This document shows positions 33,327-41,297 of a stretch of 64,000 bases of DNA, piece after piece. Source of the stretch: an uncultured Ilumatobacter sp. (GTDB lineage: Bacteria; Actinomycetota; Acidimicrobiia; Acidimicrobiales; Ilumatobacteraceae); contig CALFRK010000001.1 in NCBI GenBank assembly GCA_937919625.1, forward strand, positions 21,841-85,840. Direction: 5' to 3'. The translations under genes were made by a program, and so were the position numbers. The notes beneath the pieces are model-generated. The model made no database searches. It saw nothing but the letters and a program-made list of their open reading frames with translations, and was not told the origin of the DNA. Positions within the stretch are counted from its first letter, which is position 1, and every line of letters begins with the position of its first letter.

Positions 33327-34067
33327 CTACGGCCGTGGCCCGAGGACCGAAGTGACCTCGTCGACAAGCCCCTCGATGCTGTGTTCGGAGGCTACGTGGG
33401 TGACCACAAGACCGGCAGCAACCGCTGCGGCGCGTGTGGTTGGCCCGATCGCGACCACGACGGGCGGAGCGACGGCTCCGAACGCATCGACCCACGAGAT
33501 GGCCGCCGACCCACTCGCGAAGGTGACCGCGTCGGCCCCGAGTGCGGCTAGCCGCTCGGCACCCGACGGGGTACGCAGTCGCGTCGAGTAGCCATCGACC
33601 GTCGTCACCTCGAACCCGCGAGCACGCAGCCCCGACGCCACCGCCTCGTCAGCCCGATCGGCCTGCACGATCAATACTCGTCGCCCGCCATCGGACGCTT
33701 TCGGCAAGGCGTCCACCAGAGCAGCAGCGGTCTGACGGTCGGGAACGACAGCCGGATGACGCCCTGTCAACTCGGCGAGCTCACGGGCGGTGCCGGTTCC
33801 GACAACCGCCAAGTTCACAGATGGATATCTTGCCGCGACAGCGCCGACCCGCCGGGCACCATGCCGGGACGTGACGACCAGCCAGGCGAACGAGCCGAGA
33901 TCAGCGACAGCGCTGGCAAGTGCCCTCCCGCCGTCTGGCGCATCCTCGACCACGATCAACGGCACGTGAACGACGTCGGCGCCAGCCATGGCGAGCAGCG
34001 AGTCGAGCCTGCCGCGCTCGTCCCGGGTGGTGACGACACGCCGCCCGCTCAACGGACCGGAGCTCAC
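33327..34067 (-). CDS. hemD: Uroporphyrinogen-III synthase
   Basis: The 246-residue protein closes hydroxymethylbilane to uroporphyrinogen III. The family is weakly conserved, but the fold pattern is visible: GRRVVTTRDERGRLDSLLAMAGADVVHVPLIVVE, FAWLVVTSRHGARR, VVGTGTARELAELTG, VTFASGSAAISWVDAFG and VVVAIGPTTRAAAVAAGL. GTG 34067 lies 7 nt after the hemC stop and is preferred; ATG 34139 would overlap hemC by 65 nt and add no conserved residues. It is the last tetrapyrrole gene of the rex-hemA-hemC-hemD run. Confidence 0.9.
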   Translation of the reverse strand: MSSGPLSGRRVVTTRDERGRLDSLLAMAGADVVHVPLIVVEDAPDGGRALASAVADLGSFAWLVVTSRHGARRVGAVAARYPSVNLAVVGTGTARELAELTGRHPAVVPDRQTAAALVDALPKASDGGRRVLIVQADRADEAVASGLRARGFEVTTVDGYSTRLRTPSGAERLAALGADAVTFASGSAAISWVDAFGAVAPPVVVAIGPTTRAAAVAAGLVVTHVASEHSIEGLVDEVTSVLGPRP

Positions 34068-34074
34068 CGCAGGT

Positions 34075-34959
34075 TCACCGCTCGTTGACGCGATCGTGAG
34101 CGGATCGCGAGGCGCCGGCTGCGGCCTGGACGTCGGCATCGAGATCGCCCGTCAATTCGATCGTGTCGGAAACGGTAATGCTCGATTGCGCGCCCGCCAG
34201 AAATGTGTACAACTTGCCGGCGTCGACGTGGGCACCGACCGGCAGGGAACAGCCAGACCCCAGCTCGGCTAGAAAGGCCCGTTCGATGCTGACCTCGACA
34301 CGCGTCGGCTGATGATCGATCGCTTCGAGTGCGTCGTGCAGGCGCCGGTCGCGGCGACGGCACTCGACGGCCACACAACCCTGCCCAACCGCCGGTACGA
34401 ACTCGGCCGGATCGAGTATCTCGGCGATCTGCTGGGTGAGACCGAGTACCTCCAGCGCCGCAACGGCCATCACGATTGCTCCACCAGCGGGAACCTTGCC
34501 GAGTCGGGTGTGGATATTGCCGCGCAGTTCGATGAAGGCAAGATCGGGCCGGGCCCGATGCAGCTGCGCCTGGCGCCGTACCGAGCCGGTGGCAACCGTT
34601 GCCCCCGCCGACAGTTCGACCAGCGACCGTCCGATCAACGCATCGGCGGCCGATCGACGCTTGGTGTAGGCACCGATCACGAGACCTTCTTGTTGGGCGG
34701 TCGGCAGGTCTTTGGCCGAGTGCACGGCGATGTCGGCACGCCCATCGAGCACGGCCATCTGCACTTCTTTGACGAACACCCCTTGCCCGCCGATCGTATG
34801 CAGTGCCACGTTGGTCGCCTGCGTTCGGTCACCGTGGGTTTCGATCAACACCAGTTCGCTGACGAAGCCTTCCCGGCGCAACATTTCGGCGACATGTTCG
34901 GCCTGAGCGACGGCCTGGGCACTGCCGCGAGTGGCGATCCGGATGGTGGTGGAGTTCAC
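34075..34959 (-). CDS. hemC: Hydroxymethylbilane synthase (porphobilinogen deaminase)
   Basis: The 294-residue enzyme polymerises four porphobilinogens. Family marks are IRIATRGSAQAVAQAEHV, VHSAKDLPTAQQEGLVIGAYTKR, ATGSVRRQAQLHRARPDL, ELRGNIHTRLGKV and the dipyrromethane-cofactor Cys in LGSGCSLPVGAH (near 242). GTG 34959 starts 6 nt after hemA. Confidence 0.96.
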   Translation of the reverse strand: MNSTTIRIATRGSAQAVAQAEHVAEMLRREGFVSELVLIETHGDRTQATNVALHTIGGQGVFVKEVQMAVLDGRADIAVHSAKDLPTAQQEGLVIGAYTKRRSAADALIGRSLVELSAGATVATGSVRRQAQLHRARPDLAFIELRGNIHTRLGKVPAGGAIVMAVAALEVLGLTQQIAEILDPAEFVPAVGQGCVAVECRRRDRRLHDALEAIDHQPTRVEVSIERAFLAELGSGCSLPVGAHVDAGKLYTFLAGAQSSITVSDTIELTGDLDADVQAAAGASRSAHDRVNER

Positions 34960-34965
34960 GTCGAG

Positions 34966-36222
34966 TCAGCCAAGGTCGAACAGATCGGCGACCGCGGCGG
35001 CATTGCGCTCGCCCTGCGGTGTGCCAGCCTGGTTGCGCAGGCGCACCGATGGCTCGTGCAACAACTTGGCCACGAGGCCCCTGGTGATCGACTCGACCAG
35101 CTCGCGCTGGGCGTCGTCGAGGCGAGCGAGCCGGTTGGCGTATCGATCGAGCTCGGCGGCGCGGTGGGCCTCGGCCCGCTGACGAAGTGCCGATACGAGG
35201 GGGGCGGCCTGCAGCGCTGCTGATTCGAGGGCGAACCGTTCGACCTCTTCGCCAACGATCCGAAGCACATGGTCGACTTCGCCCAATCGATGTGATCGCC
35301 CGCGGTCGGCCCAGGCACTGAGATCATCCAGATCGAGCACGGTGACGTCGTCGAGTTCGGCGACGTCGGGCGAGACGTCGCGCGGCACAGCAATGTCGAC
35401 AAAGAGCAGCGGACGACCATTACGCGGCACCTGTTGCATCAGCTCGCGGGTGATGATCGGACTGCCAGAACCGGTCGAGGTCAGCACCACGTCGGCCTCG
35501 TCGATCGCTTCGATCAGATGGTCCATACCGAGCGCCACACCATTGATGCGCTCGGCTAGCGAGCGGCCACGATCGGCCGAGCGATTGACTACCCTGACGT
35601 CGCCCACGCCTGCACCGTGAAGAGCGACGGCGATCCCCTCGCCCATCGATCCGGCGCCGACCACGGTGACCCGCCGACCGTCGATGCTGCCGTGATGCTC
35701 GACTGCCATCTCGACGGCGGCGTGGCTGACCGAAGCTGTACCACGGGCGATACCGGTTTCGGTTCGGGCCCGCTTGCCGACACCGACTGCGTGTCGGAAT
35801 AACAGATTGAGCGAGGTACGGGCGCCCCCCTCATGTTGGGCGATCTCCCATGCCTGACGTATTTGACCGAGGATCTCGGCCTCGCCCACCACCGCCGAGT
35901 CAAGCCCGGCAGCGACCTCGAACAAGTGCCGCACCGCAGCCTCGTCGTGCTCGGAGTAAAGGTGCGGATGCAGCTCGTCAGGGGGAATGTGGCCAAGGTC
36001 GCACAGGAAGTCACGGATATCGGCGTAGGCGCCGTGGAACTTCTCGGCAACGGCGTAGATCTCGGTGCGGTTGCAGGTGCTGAGCACCACGACCTCGCGG
36101 ACATTGTCACGACCCACCAGTCCAGTGACCGCCTTGGGAAGCTCGTCGACGGACAGTGTCACGCGTTCGAGCACGCTGAGCGGCCCGCTGTGATGATTGA
36201 CTCCGATGACAAGGATCGACAT
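34966..36222 (-). CDS. hemA: Glutamyl-tRNA reductase
   Basis: The 418-residue enzyme reduces Glu-tRNA to glutamate-1-semialdehyde with NADPH, the first committed step of the C5 heme pathway. Catalytic Cys is in VVLSTCNRTEIYAV (~50). NADPH domain VTVVGAGSMGEGIAVALHGAGV, plus GEAEILGQIRQAW and the C-terminal dimerisation helices, match the family. It starts 12 nt after rex. A TAGGCT box overlapping the rex stop and ending 9 nt before ATG 36222 could be an extra promoter. Confidence 0.96.
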   Translation of the reverse strand: MSILVIGVNHHSGPLSVLERVTLSVDELPKAVTGLVGRDNVREVVVLSTCNRTEIYAVAEKFHGAYADIRDFLCDLGHIPPDELHPHLYSEHDEAAVRHLFEVAAGLDSAVVGEAEILGQIRQAWEIAQHEGGARTSLNLLFRHAVGVGKRARTETGIARGTASVSHAAVEMAVEHHGSIDGRRVTVVGAGSMGEGIAVALHGAGVGDVRVVNRSADRGRSLAERINGVALGMDHLIEAIDEADVVLTSTGSGSPIITRELMQQVPRNGRPLLFVDIAVPRDVSPDVAELDDVTVLDLDDLSAWADRGRSHRLGEVDHVLRIVGEEVERFALESAALQAAPLVSALRQRAEAHRAAELDRYANRLARLDDAQRELVESITRGLVAKLLHEPSVRLRNQAGTPQGERNAAAVADLFDLG

Positions 36223-36234
36223 GAGCTGCCCAGC

Positions 36235-36939
36235 CTAGGCGGTTGCACCACGGCCACGGTCGGCGGGGGCCCCTTGAAGCTGGCCGTTCTGTTGGGCAAC
36301 CGAACGGCGCTGCTCGTGATAGCTGAGGATCTGTAGCTCGACCGCTAGGTCGACCTTGCGCACAGTGATCCCGACCGGTACCGAAAGAATGACCGGAGCG
36401 AAGTTCAGAATACTGGTTACACCAGCCTTGACTAGAAGGTCGGCCGCATCTTGAGCGGCGCTCGACGGAACGGCGACTACGCCGATCGAGATGTCCTTCG
36501 ACTCGACGATCTGTGACAGTTCGTCGAGCGGCCTGACGCGTGCTCCGGCTACTACAACATCAAACTTGGCGGGATCGACGTCGACAATACCTCCGACGGG
36601 AAAGCCCCGATCAATGAACCCGCCGTAGCCGGCGAGCGCCTGCCCGAGATTGCCGGCGCCGACGATGATGACGGGCCAGTCGTAGTTGAGACCGAGCTCG
36701 CGGCGAATCTGATAGATGAGATAGCCGACGTCGTAGCCGACACCACGCGTTCCGTAGCTGCCGAGATACGAGAGATCCTTGCGAACTTTGGCGGCGTTGA
36801 CGCCGGCCAAGCCGGCGAGGCCTTCGGAGGAGATGTTGTCGATTGCGGCCGTGGACTGTTCGGCGAGGATCTGGAGATAGATCGGAAGCCGGGCCACGGT
36901 CGCATCGGGAATGCGTCTGCGGGCGGGGGGTGGAGGCAT
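36235..36939 (-). CDS. rex: Redox-sensing transcriptional repressor Rex
   Basis: The 234-residue repressor has a winged helix (ISSEGLAGLAGVNAAKVRKDLSYLGSYGTRGVGYDV, ~38-72; the KVRKDLSY..G..GTRGVGY core is diagnostic) and an NAD(H)-binding Rossmann domain (VIIVGAGNLGQALAGYGGF; GIVDVDPAKFD). High NADH releases it from DNA. In Streptomyces rex heads the hemACD operon, and the order is the same here. ATG 36939 is chosen over TTG 36948 because a TAGGCT box ends 9 nt before it. A Rex operator candidate lies just upstream. Confidence 0.96.
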   Translation of the reverse strand: MPPPPARRRIPDATVARLPIYLQILAEQSTAAIDNISSEGLAGLAGVNAAKVRKDLSYLGSYGTRGVGYDVGYLIYQIRRELGLNYDWPVIIVGAGNLGQALAGYGGFIDRGFPVGGIVDVDPAKFDVVVAGARVRPLDELSQIVESKDISIGVVAVPSSAAQDAADLLVKAGVTSILNFAPVILSVPVGITVRKVDLAVELQILSYHEQRRSVAQQNGQLQGAPADRGRGATA

Positions 36940-36948
36940 CGAGATCAA

Positions 36949-36978
36949 AGCCTACGACGCATGTGCGCGAGTTCACAA
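36949..36978 (-). promoter_or_regulatory. rex promoter with Rex operator (ROP)
   Basis: Minus strand: TTGTGAAC half-site (36978-36971) and a degenerate GCACA half-site make TGTG-N8-CACA at 36977-36962, fitting the consensus TTGTGAA-N4-TTCACAA with one perfect and one weaker arm. A TAGGCT -10 box lies at 36954-36949. The operator covers the -35/spacer region, so Rex binding would block its own operon. Confidence 0.65.
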
Positions 36979-37022
36979 AGCGCTCCCCGCACGCGATCTG
37001 AACTTGGCCCGGAGACCGCAGC

Positions 37023-38555
37023 TCAACCGTCGAGAATTGTGCCCTCGAGCTCGCGACGGATCAGCTTGCCTGCCGCGTTGCGCGGAAGCTGGTCGACGAA
37101 TACCACCTTCGAGGGGCACTTGTAGCGAGCGAGATAGCCGCTGGCGAATTCGATTAGTTGGTCCTCGTCGATTCTGGCCCCATCCGTCACCACAACATAG
37201 GCCTTGACCGCCTCACCGTAATGCGGGTGCGGAACGCCGAGCACCCCGACCTCGGCGACCTCGGGGTGCGATTGCAGCACCTGCTCGACCTCACCAGGGA
37301 ACACATTGAATCCGGACACGATTATCAGGTCTTTGGCGCGATCGATGAGATAGAGATAACCGTCGTCGTCAACCGTTGCGATGTCACCGGTTCGCAGCCA
37401 CCCGTCGACCAACACTCGTTCGGTAGCCTCGGGCTCGTTCAGATAACCCCGAAAGACGTTGTTGCCACGCACCCAGACCTCGCCGGCGTCACCGACAGGG
37501 ACGTTCTGTCCGGCATCGCCAACCAGTCGTACCTGGAGGCCAATCAGAACACGACCAACCGACCCAGATCGACACGGCATGCCTGCCGAACTGGTGACCA
37601 CCGGAGATGCCTCGGTTAGCCCGTATCCCTCGTGAATCTCGAGCCCGAACCGGTCGCGCATCCGGTCGGCGACGGCGGGGGGAAGACGCGAGGCACCAGA
37701 CACGGCAAGGCGAATCGAAGCGAACGTATCGGCAGGCAACTCATCGAAGTGGCTGAAGGCGACCCACATCGGTGGTGCACCCGGCACCACAGTGACCTGA
37801 CGCTGCACGATTGATTGCACGGCGGTAGCGGGATCGAAACGCTGCACAAGGAGCAGCGTGGCGCCAACCGCCATCCCGACGCCCAGCACCACATTGAGAC
37901 CGAAGATGTGGAACATCGGCAACACCGCGTAGACCATGTCGCCCTGGCTGACGTGATCGCGGGCCGAGAGGCCCTGCTCGATGTTGGAAAGGAGGTTGCG
38001 ATGGCTCAGCATGGCGGCCTTTGGCAGCCCGGCCGTACCGCTGGTGAACATCATCACAGCGATGTGATCGCCGTCGACATCGACGACTGGAATCGGCTCG
38101 GCGAGCATCAGCTGACCGAGCGATCGAGCGCCAGCGGGTGGCTCGCCCTCGGCCACCACGATCGTGTCGATCGATTCGACGGACGCCACATCGACGCCTG
38201 ACCAGGCGCCCATCGCGCTTGGCCCAACCAGTACGAGACGCGGCTCGATGACCATCAGCTCGCGTTCGATCTCATGCGCCGGACTGGAAGGGTTGAGCGG
38301 CACAGCCACGGCACCCAGCCCGAGCGTCGCAAAATAGGCTGTAACGAAGTACCGGTTGTTGCCGCACAGGATCGCCACTCGGTCTCCGAGCCCGACACCG
38401 GCCGCCGCCAGACCCCCACGAAGGTGGTCGATCTGATCACGCAACTCGCCGTACGTGGTTTCATGGTTACGCGAAATCAACGCCACGCGGTCGGCCTCGT
38501 GTGGCTCGAGGATCCGAGCCAGATTGATGAGCTGCTGCTCCCCCACGTCAAACAT
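37023..38555 (-). CDS. AMP-forming acyl-CoA synthetase (FadD-like)
   Basis: The 510-residue adenylate-forming ligase has P-loop-like MMFTSGTAGLPKAAMLSH (~168-185), GYGLTEASPVV, DGWLRTGDIATVDDDGYLYLIDRAKDLIIVSGFNVFPGEVE and the catalytic Lys in RNAAGKLIRRE. It activates a carboxylic acid, probably a fatty acid, as acyl-AMP and then acyl-CoA. ATG 38555 lies 18 nt after the stop of a 27-aa membrane peptide gene with its own -10 box, so the two are probably one transcript. Chain-length preference is unknown. Confidence 0.93.
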   Translation of the reverse strand: MFDVGEQQLINLARILEPHEADRVALISRNHETTYGELRDQIDHLRGGLAAAGVGLGDRVAILCGNNRYFVTAYFATLGLGAVAVPLNPSSPAHEIERELMVIEPRLVLVGPSAMGAWSGVDVASVESIDTIVVAEGEPPAGARSLGQLMLAEPIPVVDVDGDHIAVMMFTSGTAGLPKAAMLSHRNLLSNIEQGLSARDHVSQGDMVYAVLPMFHIFGLNVVLGVGMAVGATLLLVQRFDPATAVQSIVQRQVTVVPGAPPMWVAFSHFDELPADTFASIRLAVSGASRLPPAVADRMRDRFGLEIHEGYGLTEASPVVTSSAGMPCRSGSVGRVLIGLQVRLVGDAGQNVPVGDAGEVWVRGNNVFRGYLNEPEATERVLVDGWLRTGDIATVDDDGYLYLIDRAKDLIIVSGFNVFPGEVEQVLQSHPEVAEVGVLGVPHPHYGEAVKAYVVVTDGARIDEDQLIEFASGYLARYKCPSKVVFVDQLPRNAAGKLIRRELEGTILDG

Positions 38556-38573
38556 CGTATCGACCGTGAGCGA

Positions 38574-38657
38574 TCAGAGCCGCACGAGCGAGATCACGCC
38601 GGCGACGAGGATCGCTGCTAGCAACAAACCGAGTGTGAGTGTGGTGGCCGGGCGCAT
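38574..38657 (-). CDS. 27-aa single-helix membrane micropeptide
   Basis: ATG 38657 to TGA 38574 encodes 27 residues: a short MRPATT head, a hydrophobic helix (LTLGLLLAAILVAGVISLV) and an RL end. A TAGCCT -10 box ends 7 nt before the ATG, the same spacing as the leaderless genes in this window, and the acyl-CoA synthetase starts 18 nt downstream. The gene is too short for usual gene calling. Function unknown. Confidence 0.55.
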   Translation of the reverse strand: MRPATTLTLGLLLAAILVAGVISLVRL

Positions 38658-38664
38658 ACGAGCG

Positions 38665-38670
38665 AGGCTA
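38665..38670 (-). promoter_or_regulatory. -10 box TAGCCT, leaderless
   Basis: Minus strand TAGCCT (38670-38665) ends 7 nt before ATG 38657. Confidence 0.5.
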
Positions 38671-38681
38671 GTGCCGTGCGC

Positions 38682-39560
38682 TCAGCGACGCCCCAGCACG
38701 ACCTGAGTCGCGACCGCCGGCGGATCGTCCAGCGACACGATCGTGACCTGATCACCGGCGGCCAAACCCAGTTCTTCGGCGGCCGAGCGCTGGTCCATGG
38801 CTACAGCCAACATGCCGTACGAGTCGAGCACCAGTCCGACCGCCCCGCCCGACAACTCGGCAAAGCTGGTGGCGCGCACGGCGCGTCGAACGGTAACGCC
38901 CGAGGGATCGGTCGGCGCCCCGACCTGCACCTGCAGGTGAGAACCCCATGCCACGGGCAGATCATCTGGCCCAACATTGAGCTGGGCGTTGCCGAAACGA
39001 TCGACCCACAAGACCTCGGTCACTAGTGCGTCGCCGTCTTCACGGGGCAACGGCACGGTGCCGGGAAGCAACAGCACGGGGTCGACCTCAGGGCCCAGTT
39101 CCGACAGATCGACACCGTTGCACACATGGGCAGCGGCCGGGGCAAAGATGTCGCGACCCGCGAAGGTAGCGCCGGCCGCCTCGATTTGGTACTCGGGATT
39201 AGTCAGCTCGAAGGCTCTTTCGGCGCCGCCTGCCATCGCCACCGCCGGCGCCAACAGACCATTGTCGGGGCCGATCACGACGCCTGCTCCACCCGCCACC
39301 TCGATCGCGACGGCGCGCCGATTGGTAGCCACGCCTGGGTCGACAACGGCCAGCACGACACCACTCGGCACGTAGCCGATACAGCGCGCCAATGCGAGCG
39401 AGCCGGCGCGGATGTCGAACGGGACGATCTCGTGGGTTAGGTCGATCACCCAAACATGCGGGGCCAAGTCGCGGATCACCGACTTGACGACACCAACGAA
39501 CTCATCCGACGTTCCATAGTCGGTTAGAAACGAAACTGTGTCGAAGCGTGGCTCAGTCAC
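38682..39560 (-). CDS. SAM hydrolase (SAM hydroxide adenosyltransferase, DUF62 family)
   Basis: The 292-residue protein has the DUF62 signature: FLTDYGTSDEFVGVVKSVI (~11-29), VIDLTHEIVPFDIRAGSLALARC, VVDPGVATNRRAVAIE, GPDNGLLAPA, GRDIFAPAAAHVCNG and VLWVDRFGNAQLNV. The family cleaves S-adenosylmethionine to adenosine and methionine; a few members are fluorinases or chlorinases, which lack the visible hydrolase context here. GTG 39560 is selected by a TAGCGT box 7 nt upstream. Confidence 0.92.
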   Translation of the reverse strand: MTEPRFDTVSFLTDYGTSDEFVGVVKSVIRDLAPHVWVIDLTHEIVPFDIRAGSLALARCIGYVPSGVVLAVVDPGVATNRRAVAIEVAGGAGVVIGPDNGLLAPAVAMAGGAERAFELTNPEYQIEAAGATFAGRDIFAPAAAHVCNGVDLSELGPEVDPVLLLPGTVPLPREDGDALVTEVLWVDRFGNAQLNVGPDDLPVAWGSHLQVQVGAPTDPSGVTVRRAVRATSFAELSGGAVGLVLDSYGMLAVAMDQRSAAEELGLAAGDQVTIVSLDDPPAVATQVVLGRR

Positions 39561-39782
39561 TGAGGCGACGCTATCTCCCAGTTCACCGCCTGCCCGGCGA
39601 GACGGCCCCGGGGGGCGATACGGCCCCGGTCGCGCCAAGGGCCGGTGCCAACCCCCCGATGGCACCGACCCTTCGGCGCTGACCGGCTTTCGCCGGTGCG
39701 CTCACCGATCGTCACTGTACGGCACGATCGACGATGAGAAAAGAGTCACATCAAAATATATTTGAACGAGCAGGTTGGACGC
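39561..39782 (-). other. Structured intergenic region, possible small RNA
   Basis: This 222-nt gap between proC and the SAM hydrolase gene contains, on the minus strand, an unusually AT-rich TATATT box (near 39754), a GNRA hairpin ACCGGC-GAAA-GCCGGT (39697-39682) with extra GCGC pairs, and a 13-bp hairpin starting AAGGGTCGGTGCC with an 11-nt loop. On the plus strand that loop contains six consecutive C. The -10 box of the SAM hydrolase gene is at 39573-39568. A non-coding RNA is possible on either strand. Confidence 0.4.
39568..39573 (-). promoter_or_regulatory. -10 box TAGCGT, leaderless
   Basis: Minus strand TAGCGT (39573-39568) ends 7 nt before GTG 39560. Confidence 0.6.
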
Positions 39783-40574
39783 TCAGCTCTGGCCGAGTTG
39801 GCGACTGCGCTCGGTCGCCGCTTGCACAGCGCCAATCAGCGCCGCACGAACGGCGCGTTCTTCGAGCACGCTCACGCCGGCCGCCGTCGTGCCACCCGGC
39901 GACGTCACCATCGCCCTCAAGCCCGCAGGGTCACCACGCTCGGCCAAGAGCTTCGACGAACCGACGAGCAATTGGGCGACCATCCGCTCGACTGCCACCC
40001 GTGGCAGTCCGGCAACGACGCCGGCATCCATCAACGCTTCGGCGACCAAGAACACGTAGGCGGGGCCCGATCCGGTCAAACCTGTCACGGCGTCCAGTTG
40101 CGCTTCGGCCACCCTTACGACCAGGCCGACTCCGGTAAGGATCCGCTCGGCCCAGTCGAGGTCGGCATCGGTGGTACCGACAGCACCGCTGAGCGCAGAC
40201 ACCCCTTCGCCGACGAGTGCGGGCGTGTTGGGCATCGTTCGTAACACGGCGACACGATCGCCGACAGCCGCCTGAATCGTGGCCGTGGTGACGCCGGCCG
40301 CGACCGAGAGCACCCTGGTGGCTCCGGCCAAGGCGGCAGCCTGGGCGACGGCTGGGATGTCGGGAGGCTTGACGGCCAACACGGCCGCCGAACAACCGGG
40401 CACCCGATCGGTAACCGCGACCCCGGTGAACATCGACTCGAGTTCGACGCGGCGAGGCGCGTACGGCTCGACGACGGCGACATCGGCGGCAGCGACGGCA
40501 CCAGAATCGAGTAGCCCCCCGAGTAGGGCGGCACCCATGTTTCCCCCACCGATCACCACCAGTTCGAACGTCAT
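39783..40574 (-). CDS. proC: Pyrroline-5-carboxylate reductase
   Basis: The 263-residue enzyme makes proline from pyrroline-5-carboxylate with NAD(P)H. Marks: LVVIGGGNMGAALLGGLL (~5-22), VLAVKPPDIPAV, RTMPNTPALVGEG, DAVTGLTGSGPAYVF and the C-terminal LRAMVTSPGGTTAAGVSVLEE signature. ATG 40574 is set by a TAGCGT box 7 nt upstream rather than the longer frame to 40637. Confidence 0.96.
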   Translation of the reverse strand: MTFELVVIGGGNMGAALLGGLLDSGAVAAADVAVVEPYAPRRVELESMFTGVAVTDRVPGCSAAVLAVKPPDIPAVAQAAALAGATRVLSVAAGVTTATIQAAVGDRVAVLRTMPNTPALVGEGVSALSGAVGTTDADLDWAERILTGVGLVVRVAEAQLDAVTGLTGSGPAYVFLVAEALMDAGVVAGLPRVAVERMVAQLLVGSSKLLAERGDPAGLRAMVTSPGGTTAAGVSVLEERAVRAALIGAVQAATERSRQLGQS

Positions 40575-40581
40575 CCCAACG

Positions 40582-40587
40582 ACGCTA
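40582..40587 (-). promoter_or_regulatory. -10 box TAGCGT, leaderless
   Basis: Minus strand TAGCGT (40587-40582) ends 7 nt before the proC ATG. Confidence 0.6.
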
Positions 40588-40820
40588 ACTGACAACCCGC
40601 TGCCGTCCGGCCGGAGTCGGTCGTCATGGATTGACAAATCGTTCGAAGCGCTGGCGCGCTCGCCTGCCGTTGATCACGAAATCGACATCTATGACCAGCG
40701 CGTGACATGGAACGAGTTGTCCGGGCGGCTCGGAGTTTCCGACTTCCCCGATACGCCACCCGGACAACCCAATGAAGGTCGTCGACAGGGGAAACGGGAA
40801 ACGGGAAATGAGAAAGCGAA
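40588..40820. other. Intergenic region with nested inverted repeats and purine repeats
   Basis: No credible gene is seen in this 233-nt gap. Perfect 10-bp arms GTTGTCCGGG (40716-40725) and CCCGGACAAC (40759-40768) enclose a smaller TCGGA-GTT-TCCGA hairpin (about 40730-40742). Downstream is a 7-nt tandem repeat GGGAAAC/GGGAAAC/GGGAAAT (40789-40809) that ends 11 nt from the YbjN stop. It may be a structured RNA or a complex terminator. Confidence 0.5.
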
Positions 40821-41297
40821 TCAGCCGGAGAAACGGCCGGCGAAGGCCAACCGCAACAGGACCCGGAAAATGCTCTCGACGGCGGCATACGACGTGCCGA
40901 GCACACGGTCGAGTTCGTCGGCCGACAACGCCGAGTCGGGGACCTCGCCGCGCAGGTACACGGCGTCCTCTTGGCCGATCGAGAAGTGGGCACCGACCAG
41001 CTGATCGTTGCGGCGCAACAGCATCTCCATCACTTCGGCCTGGTTCTCCTCAGGGGCCGGCATCACATATGTCTCGTAACGGAGAGTGCGCTGACCAAGC
41101 GTCAGCCACACGGTGATGAAGTCCTTCTCGTCACCGACCATCCGGACGTACCATCGCGGCTCGCCGAGCGGAGTGTCGTCGCTGGTGCCGCGATCGACGG
41201 CAGCAACCAGAGGATTGTCGGCGGCGAACTCGTTCAGCCATGCATCGACCTCGCCGCGCAGATCATCGAGGCGCGAGCCGAAATGCAGATCGGTCAT
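40821..41297 (-). CDS. YbjN-domain protein
   Basis: The 158-residue protein has a YbjN fold (ADNPLVAAVDRG; RWYVRMVGDEKDFITVWLTLGQRTLRYETYVMPAP; LLRRNDQLVGAHFSIGQEDAVYLRGEVP), related to secretion-chaperone-like folds. ATG 41297 overlaps the mshA stop (ATGA). A YbjN gene directly after mshA is also found in mycobacteria (Rv0486-Rv0487), suggesting a conserved functional link of unknown nature. Confidence 0.85.
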   Translation of the reverse strand: MTDLHFGSRLDDLRGEVDAWLNEFAADNPLVAAVDRGTSDDTPLGEPRWYVRMVGDEKDFITVWLTLGQRTLRYETYVMPAPEENQAEVMEMLLRRNDQLVGAHFSIGQEDAVYLRGEVPDSALSADELDRVLGTSYAAVESIFRVLLRLAFAGRFSG

